Shown here: piece after piece, positions 26,931 to 35,568 of the stretch
Layout of the letters: the number at the start of each line of letters is the position of its first letter
Numbering within the stretch: the stretch's first letter is position 1
Source of the DNA: Peteryoungia algae
GTDB taxonomy: Bacteria; Pseudomonadota; Alphaproteobacteria; Rhizobiales; Rhizobiaceae
Direction of reading: 5' to 3'
Length of the DNA: 64,000 nt
Assembly: GCF_030369675.1 (NCBI RefSeq)
Contig: NZ_CP128477.1
Coordinates: 248,001-312,000, forward strand
The notes under the pieces: generated by a model
What the model was told of the DNA's origin: nothing
The model's database searches: none
The model's input: the letters and a program-made list of their open reading frames with translations, nothing else
Program-made: the position numbers and the translations under genes

Positions 26931-27101
26931 TCAGAAGGTCGGCCGGCAGCTGTTGAGGCCTGTCGGCGTGCAGCTTGCAACCATGCCCGAGGACAGGTGA
27001 CGAACGCCCGGCTGGTTGTTGACGACAAGCTGGGCGAACATGACGGCGAAAATCGCCATGGTCAGCGAGATGATCGTGAGACGACGTGCCAGCTTTGCCA
27101 T
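26931..27101 (-). CDS. Small membrane or secreted protein, function unknown
   Basis: 56 residues. A basic start (MAKLARRL) is followed by one hydrophobic segment (about 9-25), a signal anchor or signal peptide. The remainder contains two cysteines in SCTPTGLNSCRPTF and could form a disulfide. The start at 27101 has AAGGA nine bases upstream. An upstream in-frame ATG at 27119 is less likely. I do not recognise a family. Confidence 0.55.
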   Translation of the reverse strand: MAKLARRLTIISLTMAIFAVMFAQLVVNNQPGVRHLSSGMVASCTPTGLNSCRPTF

Positions 27102-27249
27102 GTGCGTGATCCTTTCCAATCCGATGAAAAGCTTCTAGCGCAGCGGCTCTGAACCTCGTCTGAGACGACGGTTCATCTGGCATTCAGAAGGGTTAACCGA
27201 TATTCACCGTTCTCCGCCAATGACCTTTTGCCTTGCCGCGGCTTCTGGT

Positions 27250-27546
27250 CAAACCGGGAGCCGACGGGCACCGTCCCGTCCCGTTCTTCCTCCGGAAAGG
27301 CCACGCGCTTGGTGCTAAACGTAGATTTCCATGTCGGCCTGCTCGGATGTCGAAATGTCTTCGAACCCCAGGGCGGCTGATTCGACGTCGCCCATATGAT
27401 GGTCGAGATAGCGACCGGCTTCATGACCTCGCGCAGCAACGAGGGCTCATATGGTCAAGCGCTTCAAGGGCAGGGAGTATGGACTTCGCGTCTTTGTCTT
27501 CGAGGTCCCCGACGGCAACCGCATCGACGTCGGGCAGCCGATCTGA
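27250..27546 (+). pseudogene. Frameshifted remnant of a VOC (glyoxalase-like) protein gene
   Basis: Pieces of a vicinal-oxygen-chelate protein appear in successive frames. They are NVDFHVGLLG near 27322, DVEMSSNPRAADSTSPI and MMVEI near 27400, DSDRLHDLAQQRG near 27425, and finally GREYGLRVFVFEVPDGNRID ending in VGQPI and a stop at 27544. The last segment matches the C-terminus of such proteins. Several frameshifts would be needed to join them, and there is no intact start. It appears to be a decayed gene. Confidence 0.6.
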
Positions 27547-27563
27547 AGTGTCGATGAACGCAT

Positions 27564-27593
27564 AAAAAAGGGCGCCGGTTGCAGCCGGCGCCC
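27564..27593 (-). terminator. Terminator of the DUF2147 gene
   Basis: A perfect 9-bp stem GGGCGCCGG / CCGGCGCCC is followed, on the minus strand, by six T's. Confidence 0.85.
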
Positions 27594-27620
27594 TCTATGT
27601 GCTTCTAAACGTCGATCGCC

Positions 27621-27956
27621 TCAGAGGCGTGTCCAGGTCTGTGTCTTGCAGAGCACGGCCATGACACAGCCCTTCATCTTCAGCGAATTGCCGGAGACGG
27701 AGCCGGCACCCGAATAGGTCTTGTCAGTTTCCGGATCGGTGATCTCGCCCTTGTAGCTGTCGCCGCTGCCGGCCATCTTGCCGATCTGCTTGCCACTGTG
27801 CTGCCCGCTCTTGAGCGTCACGCAGAAGGAGCCGCCGCAGGGCGCGATCTGGGCTGTGGCACCCGACGCGGTCTTCCAGTTGCCTTCGATGGGTTCGGCG
27901 GCCTGGGCCGAAAAGGCCGAAAGCGCGAATGCTGCCGCAATGATGATGGAACGCAT
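27621..27956 (-). CDS. DUF2147 secreted protein
   Basis: 111 residues. A signal peptide (MRSIIIAAAFALSAFSAQA) is followed by a small beta-rich domain with IEGNWKTASGATAQIAPCGG and GCVMAVLCKTQTWTRL, as in DUF2147 proteins. It would be periplasmic, with cysteines likely in disulfides. Function is unknown. Its promoter module at 28036-28064 nearly copies that of ETF-QO. Confidence 0.85.
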   Translation of the reverse strand: MRSIIIAAAFALSAFSAQAAEPIEGNWKTASGATAQIAPCGGSFCVTLKSGQHSGKQIGKMAGSGDSYKGEITDPETDKTYSGAGSVSGNSLKMKGCVMAVLCKTQTWTRL

Positions 27957-28465
27957 GGTCTGATCTCTCCTCCCGAGATGATGGTCCTTTCCCGAGGTCG
28001 GCTCCAGTCCTCTCTGCAGCCGGTCCAGCGGTTAAGATTTATCTTACGCACACGTAAAGGTAAAAGCAATCCGGCCCGAAAAAGCAGGCGTGGATAGCGG
28101 CCGGACACTGCAAATTCGGCAGTTTTCCAAAATGCCTTCGGATAACAGGGTGAAGAATTGGTTGATTTCACAGCATGAAACTTTCGTAAATTTTGCCGTG
28201 AATGCCTTGGATAGCAGGCCATGTGATACTTAACGGAATCCGAAGTTTACGAAGCTTTTGTACTTTGTTTTCAGCAAATTAAGGATGCATTTTAAGCGAG
28301 TTTCAAAGACCGTCCGGCATAGTGGACCCATCAAACGAGCAGGGAAAAACCCCGCCGAACCCGACCGAAGCAAGAATGACCGGACAAAGATCCGGCGCTG
28401 TTTCGGAAGGGCCCGCAAGGGAAAACAGGGACATTTGAGAAACTAGGCAAACAGGGACAAAACCA
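27957..28465. other. 509-bp intergenic region between DUF2147 and Sel1 genes
   Basis: It holds the operator-containing promoter for the minus-strand DUF2147 gene at 28036-28064 and the leader of the Sel1 gene. Base composition around 28140-28290 is clearly richer in A and T than the genes, with no frame I trust. Confidence 0.5.
28036..28064 (-). promoter_or_regulatory. Promoter/operator module of the DUF2147 gene, same as at ETF-QO
   Basis: On the minus strand, TTTACC (28064-28059) precedes the inverted repeat TTACG-TGTG-CGTAA, and a -10-like TAAATC starts 17 bases after the -35. Aligned with 2575-2599, 21 of 25 bases agree. The start codon lies 80 bases downstream. Confidence 0.6.
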
Positions 28466-28732
28466 ATGGCACGCTTTGAAATGCACAATTCCGAATATGC
28501 CACGATGGGTGGCGAAACCCGGGCCGACGTCTTCCGCGACATGGGCCTGATGTATGCGACCGGTCGCGGTTGCCCTGTTGACCTCGTGTCGGCGCATAAG
28601 TGGCTGAACATCGCCGCGATCAAGGGCTGTGACCGCGCTGCCGAGCTGCGCGCCGACCTCGCAGAAACCATGAGCAAGATCCAACTCGCCGAGGCGCTTC
28701 GTGCCGCCCGCGAATGGATGACCATGCACTGA
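28466..28732 (+). CDS. Small Sel1-repeat-like protein
   Basis: 88 residues. The segment DMGLMYATGRGCPVDLVSAH then KWLNIAAIKGCDRAA is one clear Sel1-type (TPR-like) repeat with a partial second. It has no signal peptide, so it is cytosolic. Such proteins mediate protein contacts, and the partner is unknown. A strong terminator follows. Confidence 0.8.
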   Translation: MARFEMHNSEYATMGGETRADVFRDMGLMYATGRGCPVDLVSAHKWLNIAAIKGCDRAAELRADLAETMSKIQLAEALRAAREWMTMH

Positions 28733-28830
28733 CCGATTCCGGCCGCGACAGCGGCGGGAGGATTAGAAAAACAACCCAGTGGGGAACGTGGCGGGGACCT
28801 TTGGACGGGGCCAGGGCCAACACTTTGCAA

Positions 28831-28869
28831 GACCGCGACCGGCAGAAACAAGGCCGGCGCGGTCTTTTT
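28831..28869 (+). terminator. Terminator of the Sel1-like gene
   Basis: GACCGCGACCGG pairs with CCGGCGCGGTC (one bulge) and is followed by five T's. Confidence 0.85.
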
Positions 28870-28882
28870 CATTGCATGGACG

Positions 28883-29995
28883 TCAGCGCAGGTGCGCGAG
28901 AACCTTTGGCAGTGCCTCTTCGAACAGATCGATATCTTCAGGCAGCCCTGCTGAGACCCGGATGCAGCGGTTGAGCGGCGCCACGCCCGGCATGCGGATG
29001 AAAACCCCGTGCTCCATCAGCCCGTCGACGATGGCCCGGGCGAAGACGCCGTCGCGACCGGTATCGATCGCAACGAAATTGGTCGCCGAGGGCAGGGGCG
29101 TCAGTCCATTGGCAGTCGCGACCGTCGCGATGCGGTCGCGCGCCGCCTTGATCCGCCCGACAACCTCAGAGAGATAGGCCTGGTCTGCCAAGGCCGCGAG
29201 CGCTGCCTCCGTCGATAGCCTGGGCATGCCGAAATGATTGCGAATCTTGTCGAAGGCGCCGACAGTGCCCGGCGTGCCGACCCCGTAGCCGACGCGGGCG
29301 CCCGCCAGGCCATAGGCCTTGGAGAAGGTGCGCATGCGAATGACATTCGGCAGGTCGATCAGCGCATCCGTCGCCGGGATGGACCCCGCCGGCGCCGTCT
29401 CGCTATAGGCCTCGTCGAGAATGAGGAGTGTGGTCGAGGGCAGGGCGCGGGCAAAGGCGACGATGCTGCCTGCATCCCACCAGCTCCCCATGGGATTATC
29501 CGGATTGGCGAAATAGACGAGGGGAGCATCTTCCCGCCTGACAAGATCCAGAAGGGCGTCGAGATCCTCGCGATCGTCGCGGTAAGGGGCGGTCACGAGA
29601 CGGCCGCCGAAACCATTGACGTGGAAGTTGAAGGTCGGATAGGCGCCGAGCGAGGTGGCGACCGGCATGCCGGGTTCGATGACGAGGCGCACGATGAGAC
29701 CGAGCAGGTCGTCAATGCCTTCACCGATGGCGAAATTCTCCGGCTTCAGGCCGAGATGAGCCGCCAGCGCCGCCTTGAGCGCATGGTTCTCCGGGTCGTT
29801 GTATTTCCAGATTTCGCCTGCCTTGTCGGCGATCGCGGCCAGCACCGAAGGGGCCGGGCCGAAGCCGCTTTCGTTCGCGCCGATGCGGGCCCGCACGGCA
29901 AGACCGCGCTGCCTTTCAATGGCTTCGGGACCGACAAAGGGAACGCTGGCGGGAAGAGAGGCAGCAAGAGGTGTGAAGCGGGAAAAGGCGGTCAT
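28883..29995 (-). CDS. Class I/II PLP-dependent aminotransferase (HisC-like)
   Basis: 370 residues. The fold-type I pattern is clear: ARIGANESGFGPAPSVLAA near residue 36, AYPTF, ANPDNPMGSWW and the PLP-lysine segment MRTFSKAYGLAGARVGYG. The N-terminal ANES motif and overall layout match histidinol-phosphate aminotransferases and related amino acid aminotransferases. The canonical hisC is usually elsewhere in rhizobia, so this may act on another 2-oxo acid. No his genes are nearby. Confidence 0.88.
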   Translation of the reverse strand: MTAFSRFTPLAASLPASVPFVGPEAIERQRGLAVRARIGANESGFGPAPSVLAAIADKAGEIWKYNDPENHALKAALAAHLGLKPENFAIGEGIDDLLGLIVRLVIEPGMPVATSLGAYPTFNFHVNGFGGRLVTAPYRDDREDLDALLDLVRREDAPLVYFANPDNPMGSWWDAGSIVAFARALPSTTLLILDEAYSETAPAGSIPATDALIDLPNVIRMRTFSKAYGLAGARVGYGVGTPGTVGAFDKIRNHFGMPRLSTEAALAALADQAYLSEVVGRIKAARDRIATVATANGLTPLPSATNFVAIDTGRDGVFARAIVDGLMEHGVFIRMPGVAPLNRCIRVSAGLPEDIDLFEEALPKVLAHLR

Positions 29996-30104
29996 TGCGA
30001 AGCGGGTTCCGGCGGATCGAGTTCGATCCGCTCACAATAAGTAGCCCAGCTTCGGACGCAAGGCCGGATCGTCCAGGATCGGGCGCCTTCCGACAGCCGG
30101 GTGT

Positions 30105-30521
30105 TCAGCGGCCGAGCCTTGCTCCATTGCCGTTCTGGAAGGGCTTCACGGGTGTGTTGACGGCTTCGCCGAGCATGAAGTCGGCGCGGACGATCCGGTG
30201 CAGCATATGCTCGGAAATCGGTGCGATAAATTTGACCCCGACGCGGTTGCCATTGCGATAGGCCTCCGCACAGCCGATGCGGTCGGCAAGGCCGACGATC
30301 TGCAGATAATAATGAGAGGAAAGACCGATGGCGGTCGTCAGCTCGATGGCAGCGCCGCCTTGGGATATGTCGACCACTTCGCAGCTGCGGATCGTGATGC
30401 CGGTGAGGCCTGAGCGGACCGACATGACCTTGGCCGGCCGGCGAACATAGAAGCGCTCCCATTTGCGCTCGTACATTTCCGATCGGACTCCAGCCAGATG
30501 CGTCGCATTTTCCATCGCCAT
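30105..30521 (-). CDS. PilZ domain protein
   Basis: 138 residues, almost entirely one PilZ domain. It carries an arginine-rich stretch FYVRRPAKVMS (RxxxR type) and DISQGGAAIEL (D-x-S-x-x-G), the two c-di-GMP-binding motifs. It is therefore a likely c-di-GMP receptor controlling motility or exopolysaccharide. The ATG at 30521 has GGGAG upstream and is preferred over a TTG at 30536. A second PilZ-like gene lies upstream on the same strand. Confidence 0.85.
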   Translation of the reverse strand: MAMENATHLAGVRSEMYERKWERFYVRRPAKVMSVRSGLTGITIRSCEVVDISQGGAAIELTTAIGLSSHYYLQIVGLADRIGCAEAYRNGNRVGVKFIAPISEHMLHRIVRADFMLGEAVNTPVKPFQNGNGARLGR

Positions 30522-30717
30522 GACCGGCTCTCCCAACTTGTCTGCCCTGCACTCTGGAGATGAAGATTTGCATTAGCATCAACAAGTTCGATCAAGTTTT
30601 ACCGATGTCGAATATTCGGTGCCAATGCGCCCGAGGCAAGCAAAGGGACGCGCCAAAGACCGTGCGCGCCGGCCCGGCATGCCTTGCCCCTTGGCTGAGT
30701 GAACAAGGTGTCGCGGG

Positions 30718-31071
30718 TCAGTGGCCGGTTTCGAAGGCCAGGCGAACGACGTGGTGAAGGAACTCCGGATCGAGCAGCATGTTGAAACCGACCGTCAGCT
30801 TCTCGGCTTCGCGGCGGATCAACGTGCACCCGATATCGTCGTGGATGCCGAGGATTTCGAGGAAGAAGTTCGACGGCACGATGACATGGGGAGAAACGTC
30901 GAGCTCTGCGCCATGCAGTGAGATGGTGCGGATCAGGCAACGCTGAGACTTTGACATGCTCAGGTGATGGCCGACAAAAACGATCTTGCCGGGCCGTTCA
31001 ATCCTGAATTTCTCGAAGATCTGATCCCGAGGAATGTCAGATTTTGCGTCAGCTATCCTTTGCAAGGGCAT
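30718..31071 (-). CDS. PilZ-like domain protein with degenerate c-di-GMP motif
   Basis: 117 residues. The region KFRIERPGKIVF, then CLIRTISLHGAELDV and later FNMLLDPEF, follow the PilZ beta-barrel pattern. However, the first motif and the DxSxxG motif (TISLHGA) are altered, so c-di-GMP binding is doubtful. It probably arose by duplication with its neighbour and diverged. The first gene of the pair is separated from the second by about 200 bases, so co-transcription is not certain. Confidence 0.65.
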   Translation of the reverse strand: MPLQRIADAKSDIPRDQIFEKFRIERPGKIVFVGHHLSMSKSQRCLIRTISLHGAELDVSPHVIVPSNFFLEILGIHDDIGCTLIRREAEKLTVGFNMLLDPEFLHHVVRLAFETGH

Positions 31072-31403
31072 GTCACCCTCCTACCGCGTCTCGTTACAGG
31101 AACAGCCTAGCGCATGGTCGTTACCAGATGATGGATGTGATGGCTCGAATGCGAGCGTCATCGGGATTTCCCTGTTCTGACAGCACCTTCGTCCCGCAAG
31201 ACCTGTCCCATTTCGAACAGCGATGGCGGACCATGCCTCCGAAAGGCAGTTCCTTCAGGGATCGGTGAGCGCGCTTCAGTGCCGCTGGCACAGGGCGGAC
31301 AAACTTGACCGAAAATTGCCACAGGGCTAGGCCTTGCTGCACGACATCGCCGTCGGTCAATCGTCGGCGATTCCTATGAGACAGACATTTGGGAGTACAG
31401 TAC
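31072..31403. other. 332-bp intergenic region with a promoter for the flavoprotein gene
   Basis: A TTGACC (31305-31310) with TAGGCC 17 bases later (31328-31333) is the best promoter candidate on the plus strand, with a weak -10. Nothing else is recognised. Confidence 0.4.
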
Positions 31404-32621
31404 GTGGCGGGACGATTGGTCATAGTGGGGGCAGGGCAGGCGGCTTTTGCACTGGCTGCAAAGCTGCGGATGCTGAAAGATGCTCGCCCGATCACCATGA
31501 TCGGAAATGAGCCGGTCCTGCCCTATCAACGCCCGCCGCTGTCGAAGAAATATCTGCTCGGTGAGATGAGCTTCGACCGCCTGCTGTTTCGGCCCGAAGC
31601 CTGGTATGCCGACAACAATGTCGAGATCCGGCTGTCCACACCGGTCGAAGCGATCGATCGCGAAGAGCGCAGCGTCAAGCTCTTCGACGGCAGCGATATC
31701 CCTTACCAGACGCTGGTCCTCGCCACTGGCGCCACTCCGCGCCGCCTGCCGCCAGCCATCGGTGGAGACCTTGGTGGTGTCTACACCGTGCGCGACAAGG
31801 CGGATGCCGACCGTCTGGCCGAGGAGATGAAGCCTGGCCACCGACTGTTGATCGTCGGAGGCGGCTATATCGGCCTTGAAGCCGCTGCCGTCGCGCGCAA
31901 ACTCGGACTGGATGTGACGCTGATCGAGATGGCCGACCGCATTCTCGCCCGCGTCGCAGCCCGTGAAACGGCCGACGCGATCCGCGCGATCCACGAGTCC
32001 GAGGGTGTCTCCGTCTCCGAAAAAACAGGCCTGACGCGGCTGATCGGCGATGAGGGGCGGGTGAAGGCGGCGGAGCTTTCGGATGGTCGCGTGATCGACG
32101 TCGATATGGTCATCGTCGGGATCGGCGTGGCCCCGAATGATCGCCTGGCGGCAGATGCCGGGCTCGAGGTGCAGAATGGCATCGTGGTGGATGCCTTCGG
32201 GCATACCAGTGATCCGGCAATCTTTGCCATGGGTGACTGCGCCGTTCAGGACTGGAAGGGGCAGCAGGTGCGGCTCGAATCCGTCCAGAACGCCGTCGAT
32301 CAGGCGGAGGCGATTGCAGCCGTGCTCGCCGGTGGCACCGAGCCCTATCGTCCGAAACCCTGGTTCTGGTCGGACCAGTATGAGGTGAAGCTGCAGATCG
32401 CGGGCTTCAATCTGGGTTACGACCAGACGGTGGTCCGTTCCGGTGCGCGCGAGGGCAGTCTGTCGATCTGGTACTTCCGTGGCGCCGACTTCATCGCCGT
32501 CGACGCGATCAACGACGCCAAAGCCTATGTCACGGGCAAGAAGCTCCTGGACATGGGGCGGTCGGTCGACAGTGCTGCGATCGCGGATCCCACGCTCGAC
32601 CTCAAGGCTCTGATCGCCTGA
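31404..32621 (+). CDS. NAD(P)H-dependent ferredoxin/rhodocoxin reductase-type flavoprotein
   Basis: 405 residues. It has an FAD-binding motif LVIVGAGQAAFALAAKLR at the N-terminus, LPYQRPPLSKKYL near residue 43, and a second dinucleotide motif LLIVGGGYIGLEAAAVARKL. ATGATPR and FAMGDCA mark the FAD contact regions. The C-terminal part has PWFWSDQYEVKLQIAGFN, typical of ferredoxin reductases of oxygenase systems. It transfers electrons from NAD(P)H to a [2Fe-2S] ferredoxin or similar. The GTG start at 31404 follows GGGAG. No ferredoxin or oxygenase is nearby. Confidence 0.9.
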   Translation: MAGRLVIVGAGQAAFALAAKLRMLKDARPITMIGNEPVLPYQRPPLSKKYLLGEMSFDRLLFRPEAWYADNNVEIRLSTPVEAIDREERSVKLFDGSDIPYQTLVLATGATPRRLPPAIGGDLGGVYTVRDKADADRLAEEMKPGHRLLIVGGGYIGLEAAAVARKLGLDVTLIEMADRILARVAARETADAIRAIHESEGVSVSEKTGLTRLIGDEGRVKAAELSDGRVIDVDMVIVGIGVAPNDRLAADAGLEVQNGIVVDAFGHTSDPAIFAMGDCAVQDWKGQQVRLESVQNAVDQAEAIAAVLAGGTEPYRPKPWFWSDQYEVKLQIAGFNLGYDQTVVRSGAREGSLSIWYFRGADFIAVDAINDAKAYVTGKKLLDMGRSVDSAAIADPTLDLKALIA

Positions 32622-32667
32622 GGGGCTGAAACGAAGCAACTCGCGGCGAATTGCTGACGGCAATCAA

Positions 32668-32704
32668 AATGACAAAGGCCGGCAAAATGCCGGCCTTTGT
32701 CATT
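32668..32704. terminator. Bidirectional terminator between flavoprotein and recombinase genes
   Basis: A perfect 16-bp stem AATGACAAAGGCCGGC / GCCGGCCTTTGTCATT with a five-base loop AAAAT lies between convergent genes. Confidence 0.8.
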
Positions 32705-32725
32705 GGTATCCATGAAGGCAGTGGT

Positions 32726-33658
32726 TCAGTTGGAGCCCATTCTCTCGAGCACCGGAACGCACATGTCGAGGTCGTGCGATGCCAGATGCGCATAGCGCAT
32801 GGTCATGGTCAGTGTCTGATGACCGAGCCACATCTGGACGCGGCGAATGTCGATCCCGCCCTGGACCAGTCGCGATGCGCAGGTATGACGCAGCACATGC
32901 GGCACCACGTCCTTGTCATCGGCAAAACCGATGGCATCCTTGGCATTGTGCCAGGCAACGCGAAAACGCTGTTGGTCGATCTCGGCAAAGGGGCCGGCAT
33001 GGCGCCGATCCGAAGACGCAATGGCCTCAGCCGCCCTCTGAGTGAGGGGTACGGACCGTGAGCGGCCGGATTTCGTCACCCAGAAGGTCACGCGGTTCTT
33101 GTGAATGTCGCCCCAGCGGAGGTTGAGCCCCTCGCTCAGGCGCGCGCCGGAATCGACGAGAAAAAGGCAGAAACGATAATAAAGTTCGGAATGCGCACGG
33201 ATCTCGGAGAACAATGCATTCTCTTCATCCCGGTCGAGAAAACGGATTCGACCTGCCTTTTCCTTTTGTCGTTTGAATTCCGGCAGACTGTGAACGTCTC
33301 CCATCTTATACGCCTTTCGCAGCAGTTTGCTTAAGGCCGCCATCTTTCGATTGATGGTGGCATTGCTGTTACCGCGTTTGCGCAATTTGCCAATCAACTG
33401 GTCGAGCATCTCGTCCGAAAAGGCCGAAAAACTCGGAAAATCAAGGAGATCGTGAAGCTCTCCGATAAAATTTGTTACGTTATATTTGTGGCTGCCATTC
33501 ATCCACAACAGGTCGCCATATTTGCCGAACAGTTCGCGCAGATTTGTCTCGCGCACCTCGTGCAGGACTGTGCCCTGATTGTATTGATAATGAACCGAAT
33601 AATCGGGCACGCCTACAAAGACGTCAAAACCCTTCACGGCCGGCATTTCCACCTGCAT
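32726..33658 (-). CDS. Tyrosine recombinase/phage-type integrase
   Basis: 310 residues. The full catalytic set is present: Arg173 (SGARLSE), Lys196 (VTKSGRSR), His254 and Arg257 (HVLRHTC), His280 (LGH) and Tyr289 (MRYAHL). An N-terminal SAM-like core-binding domain (about 60-120) precedes the catalytic domain. It resembles stand-alone integrases of genomic islands more than XerC/D. The start at 33658 has GGGGGA upstream. Its base composition looks less GC-rich than its neighbours, suggesting acquisition. No other element genes are seen nearby, and a tRNA-Ser lies 1.9 kb away. Confidence 0.88.
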   Translation of the reverse strand: MQVEMPAVKGFDVFVGVPDYSVHYQYNQGTVLHEVRETNLRELFGKYGDLLWMNGSHKYNVTNFIGELHDLLDFPSFSAFSDEMLDQLIGKLRKRGNSNATINRKMAALSKLLRKAYKMGDVHSLPEFKRQKEKAGRIRFLDRDEENALFSEIRAHSELYYRFCLFLVDSGARLSEGLNLRWGDIHKNRVTFWVTKSGRSRSVPLTQRAAEAIASSDRRHAGPFAEIDQQRFRVAWHNAKDAIGFADDKDVVPHVLRHTCASRLVQGGIDIRRVQMWLGHQTLTMTMRYAHLASHDLDMCVPVLERMGSN

Positions 33659-33957
33659 GTATCCCCCAAATTTCCCTTTTGGCGAGCACGCGAACGAGCT
33701 CACCGCCCGTCCCCACGGGCGTACTTATCGTTATATCTGATAACAAGTATAGTGCAAAACAGCACAAACTGTCCGGAGCGGCTCGCTTCGAGCCTGTCAA
33801 ATGGTGTCGATTGGACCTCTTTCTGCAGGATTCCGGCAGGGCTACCGGCGGCTTAAATCATTGAAACCAAGGGCAAGGCAGCGGCGGATCCGCAAAGCCA
33901 AAGAGGGTCCGGCTCGTGAAAGCCGGACCCAACACTTTTTCGTCAATCCGATGTGGA
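33659..33957. other. Intergenic region between recombinase and porin genes
   Basis: It includes the recombinase promoter region, where a GATAA/TTATC inverted repeat (33725-33743) lies about 67 bases upstream of its start, and the porin terminator at 33905-33930. No gene is seen. Confidence 0.4.
33905..33930. terminator. Terminator of the first porin gene
   Basis: A perfect 9-bp stem GGGTCCGGC / GCCGGACCC with an eight-base loop lies 28 bases past the porin stop. Confidence 0.75.
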
Positions 33958-34962
33958 TTAGAACGAACGGGTCAGGCGAACGAAGCCATCCCAGTTGCTG
34001 TCAGCATCTTCGAGGTCGCGGTAGCGAACGTCAGCCGATGCAGTCAGGCCAGCAGCCAGCTTGTATTCGACGAAGAGGTCAGCGCCCCAAGCGTCGGCGC
34101 CAGTGAAGTCGTAGTCACCCCAGTAAACAACCTGCGGAGTGATGGAGAACTTCTCGGTTGCCTTGAAGGTGTAGGCAGCGCCGACAGTCCATTCAGACGC
34201 GAAGTCGTAGCCGGTCGACTGGCCAGAAGCCCAGCCAGCAGCGATGCCGAGCGTACCCGGACCGAGATCAGCAGAGAGAACGCCAGCGATGCCGCCTTCC
34301 TTGTCGCCGAAGTCGTACACGCCGTTGACGGTGACGGTTGCCATGCCGAGGGTAGCCGAAGCAACAGCTTCGAGACCAACTTCGTTGCCGGCATATTCGT
34401 CGGACAGGTCGTCAACGCCGAGACCAACCGTGAAGGCATCAGCCGAGTAGGTGTAGGTGGCAGTGTTGAACTTGGCATTGCCGAAGAACGAGTCAGACTC
34501 GCCGGCCAGACCCCAGTCGTCAGCCCAGGTCAGAGCGCGGCCGACCTTGAAGCCACCAACGGTGATGTAAGCCTGATCCAGCTCAACGGTCTGACCGTCA
34601 AGGTCTGCACCCTGGCTGTCGGCCTGAATACGGATATAGGAACCGATGGTGCCCAGCTCCGAGTCATTCTTGGCTTCGAACGACAGACGTGCACGAACAG
34701 CGCTGTCCCAATCGTCATTGGTCGTCGTGGTCCCGAAGAGACCGCTGTTCTCGTTCGCCGAAAGGGTCACGCGAACTTCGCCGCCGATCTTCAGGCAGGT
34801 TTCGGTGCCGGGGATGTAGAAGTAGCCGGTGCCGAAGGCGTCGCAAACGCGAACGTATTCCATGGGCTCGGGCTCGGCGGCGACGATTGCGTCAGCGGCC
34901 TGAGCGCCGGAAACTACAGCGAGAGCTGCAGCGGAGCCGAGAAGAAGGCTCTTGATGTTCAT
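33958..34962 (-). CDS. Outer membrane porin (RopA/Omp2b, Porin_2 family), copy 1
   Basis: 334 residues. A signal peptide (MNIKSLLLGSAAALAVVSGA) is followed by a beta-barrel with alternating hydrophobic strands and the rhizobial N-terminal marker YVRVCDAFGTGYFYIPGTET. It ends in LTRSF, a terminal Phe typical of BamA-inserted barrels. It forms a trimeric general diffusion channel in the outer membrane. The 5' 340 bases are identical in sequence, bar one base, to the porin at 35899, which is oriented head-to-head. The rest differs mainly at third codon positions. Confidence 0.95.
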   Translation of the reverse strand: MNIKSLLLGSAAALAVVSGAQAADAIVAAEPEPMEYVRVCDAFGTGYFYIPGTETCLKIGGEVRVTLSANENSGLFGTTTTNDDWDSAVRARLSFEAKNDSELGTIGSYIRIQADSQGADLDGQTVELDQAYITVGGFKVGRALTWADDWGLAGESDSFFGNAKFNTATYTYSADAFTVGLGVDDLSDEYAGNEVGLEAVASATLGMATVTVNGVYDFGDKEGGIAGVLSADLGPGTLGIAAGWASGQSTGYDFASEWTVGAAYTFKATEKFSITPQVVYWGDYDFTGADAWGADLFVEYKLAAGLTASADVRYRDLEDADSNWDGFVRLTRSF

Positions 34963-34979
34963 TATTGACCTCCAGTCAA
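34607..34979 (-). repeat. Left arm of the 373-bp porin inverted repeat
   Basis: It matches the reverse complement of 35882-36254 with one mismatch (a TAT/TAC tyrosine codon). It covers the ribosome-binding site and the first 116 or so codons of both porins, and ends abruptly, as expected for gene conversion. Confidence 0.95.
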
Positions 34980-35568
34980 GTTTCGTATGGGTCTGGGTTA
35001 TTTGGCTGAAGGACAGCATTCCCTGCCCCATCCCCGTCGGTTTCAGAAGACGGACGATCCACCGCCTCGCTTCCGAGGTTGAAAATACAAAACCGCACCG
35101 GTCATGCAATCACCAATGAGCGGAAAGGCGAAAAAGCGGTCACCCTTCCACCCGGCCTGTTGCTGAAAGGCCACAAAGTCGTGATGCCAGCCCTCACTTC
35201 ATTTAGGTTTCGTTAAGAAAAGCCAAGCAAAACCGGCGCTTATTGAGGGGATGCGACCCGGAGCGACACGGCCTCAAAAGCCACTTGCCTCCCATTTTGG
35301 CACAGGATTCCGCAAAAAGTTGCAGTCCGAACCATCTGCTCTCACCCTCCGAATGCATTGTTCGATCAGACGGTTTCGAGGCGTAGCAGTGAATTTCGAC
35401 CTGAGAAGGCCTGGCAAGTGACAGAATCATGTCCCGACGGAATCGCGATTCGCATTTCGTCGATTGCAGATGCATGCTTCGTCCTCTGGAATATGCCGGG
35501 CGCTAAAATGTGCAGAGCCGAGAAAAGGCCTTGCATTCACTGATTCAAGCAAATAATCAGGCGGCACC
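34963..35568. other. 606-bp promoter region of porin 1, up to tRNA-Ser
   Basis: I see no gene. It carries the minus-strand porin promoter and, near the right end, the tRNA-Ser promoter at 35531-35559. It lies within the segment bounded by the porin inverted repeats. Confidence 0.5.
35531..35559 (+). promoter_or_regulatory. Promoter of tRNA-Ser
   Basis: TTGCAT (35531-35536) is followed after 17 bases by TAATCA (35554-35559), ending ten bases before the mature tRNA. Confidence 0.5.
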
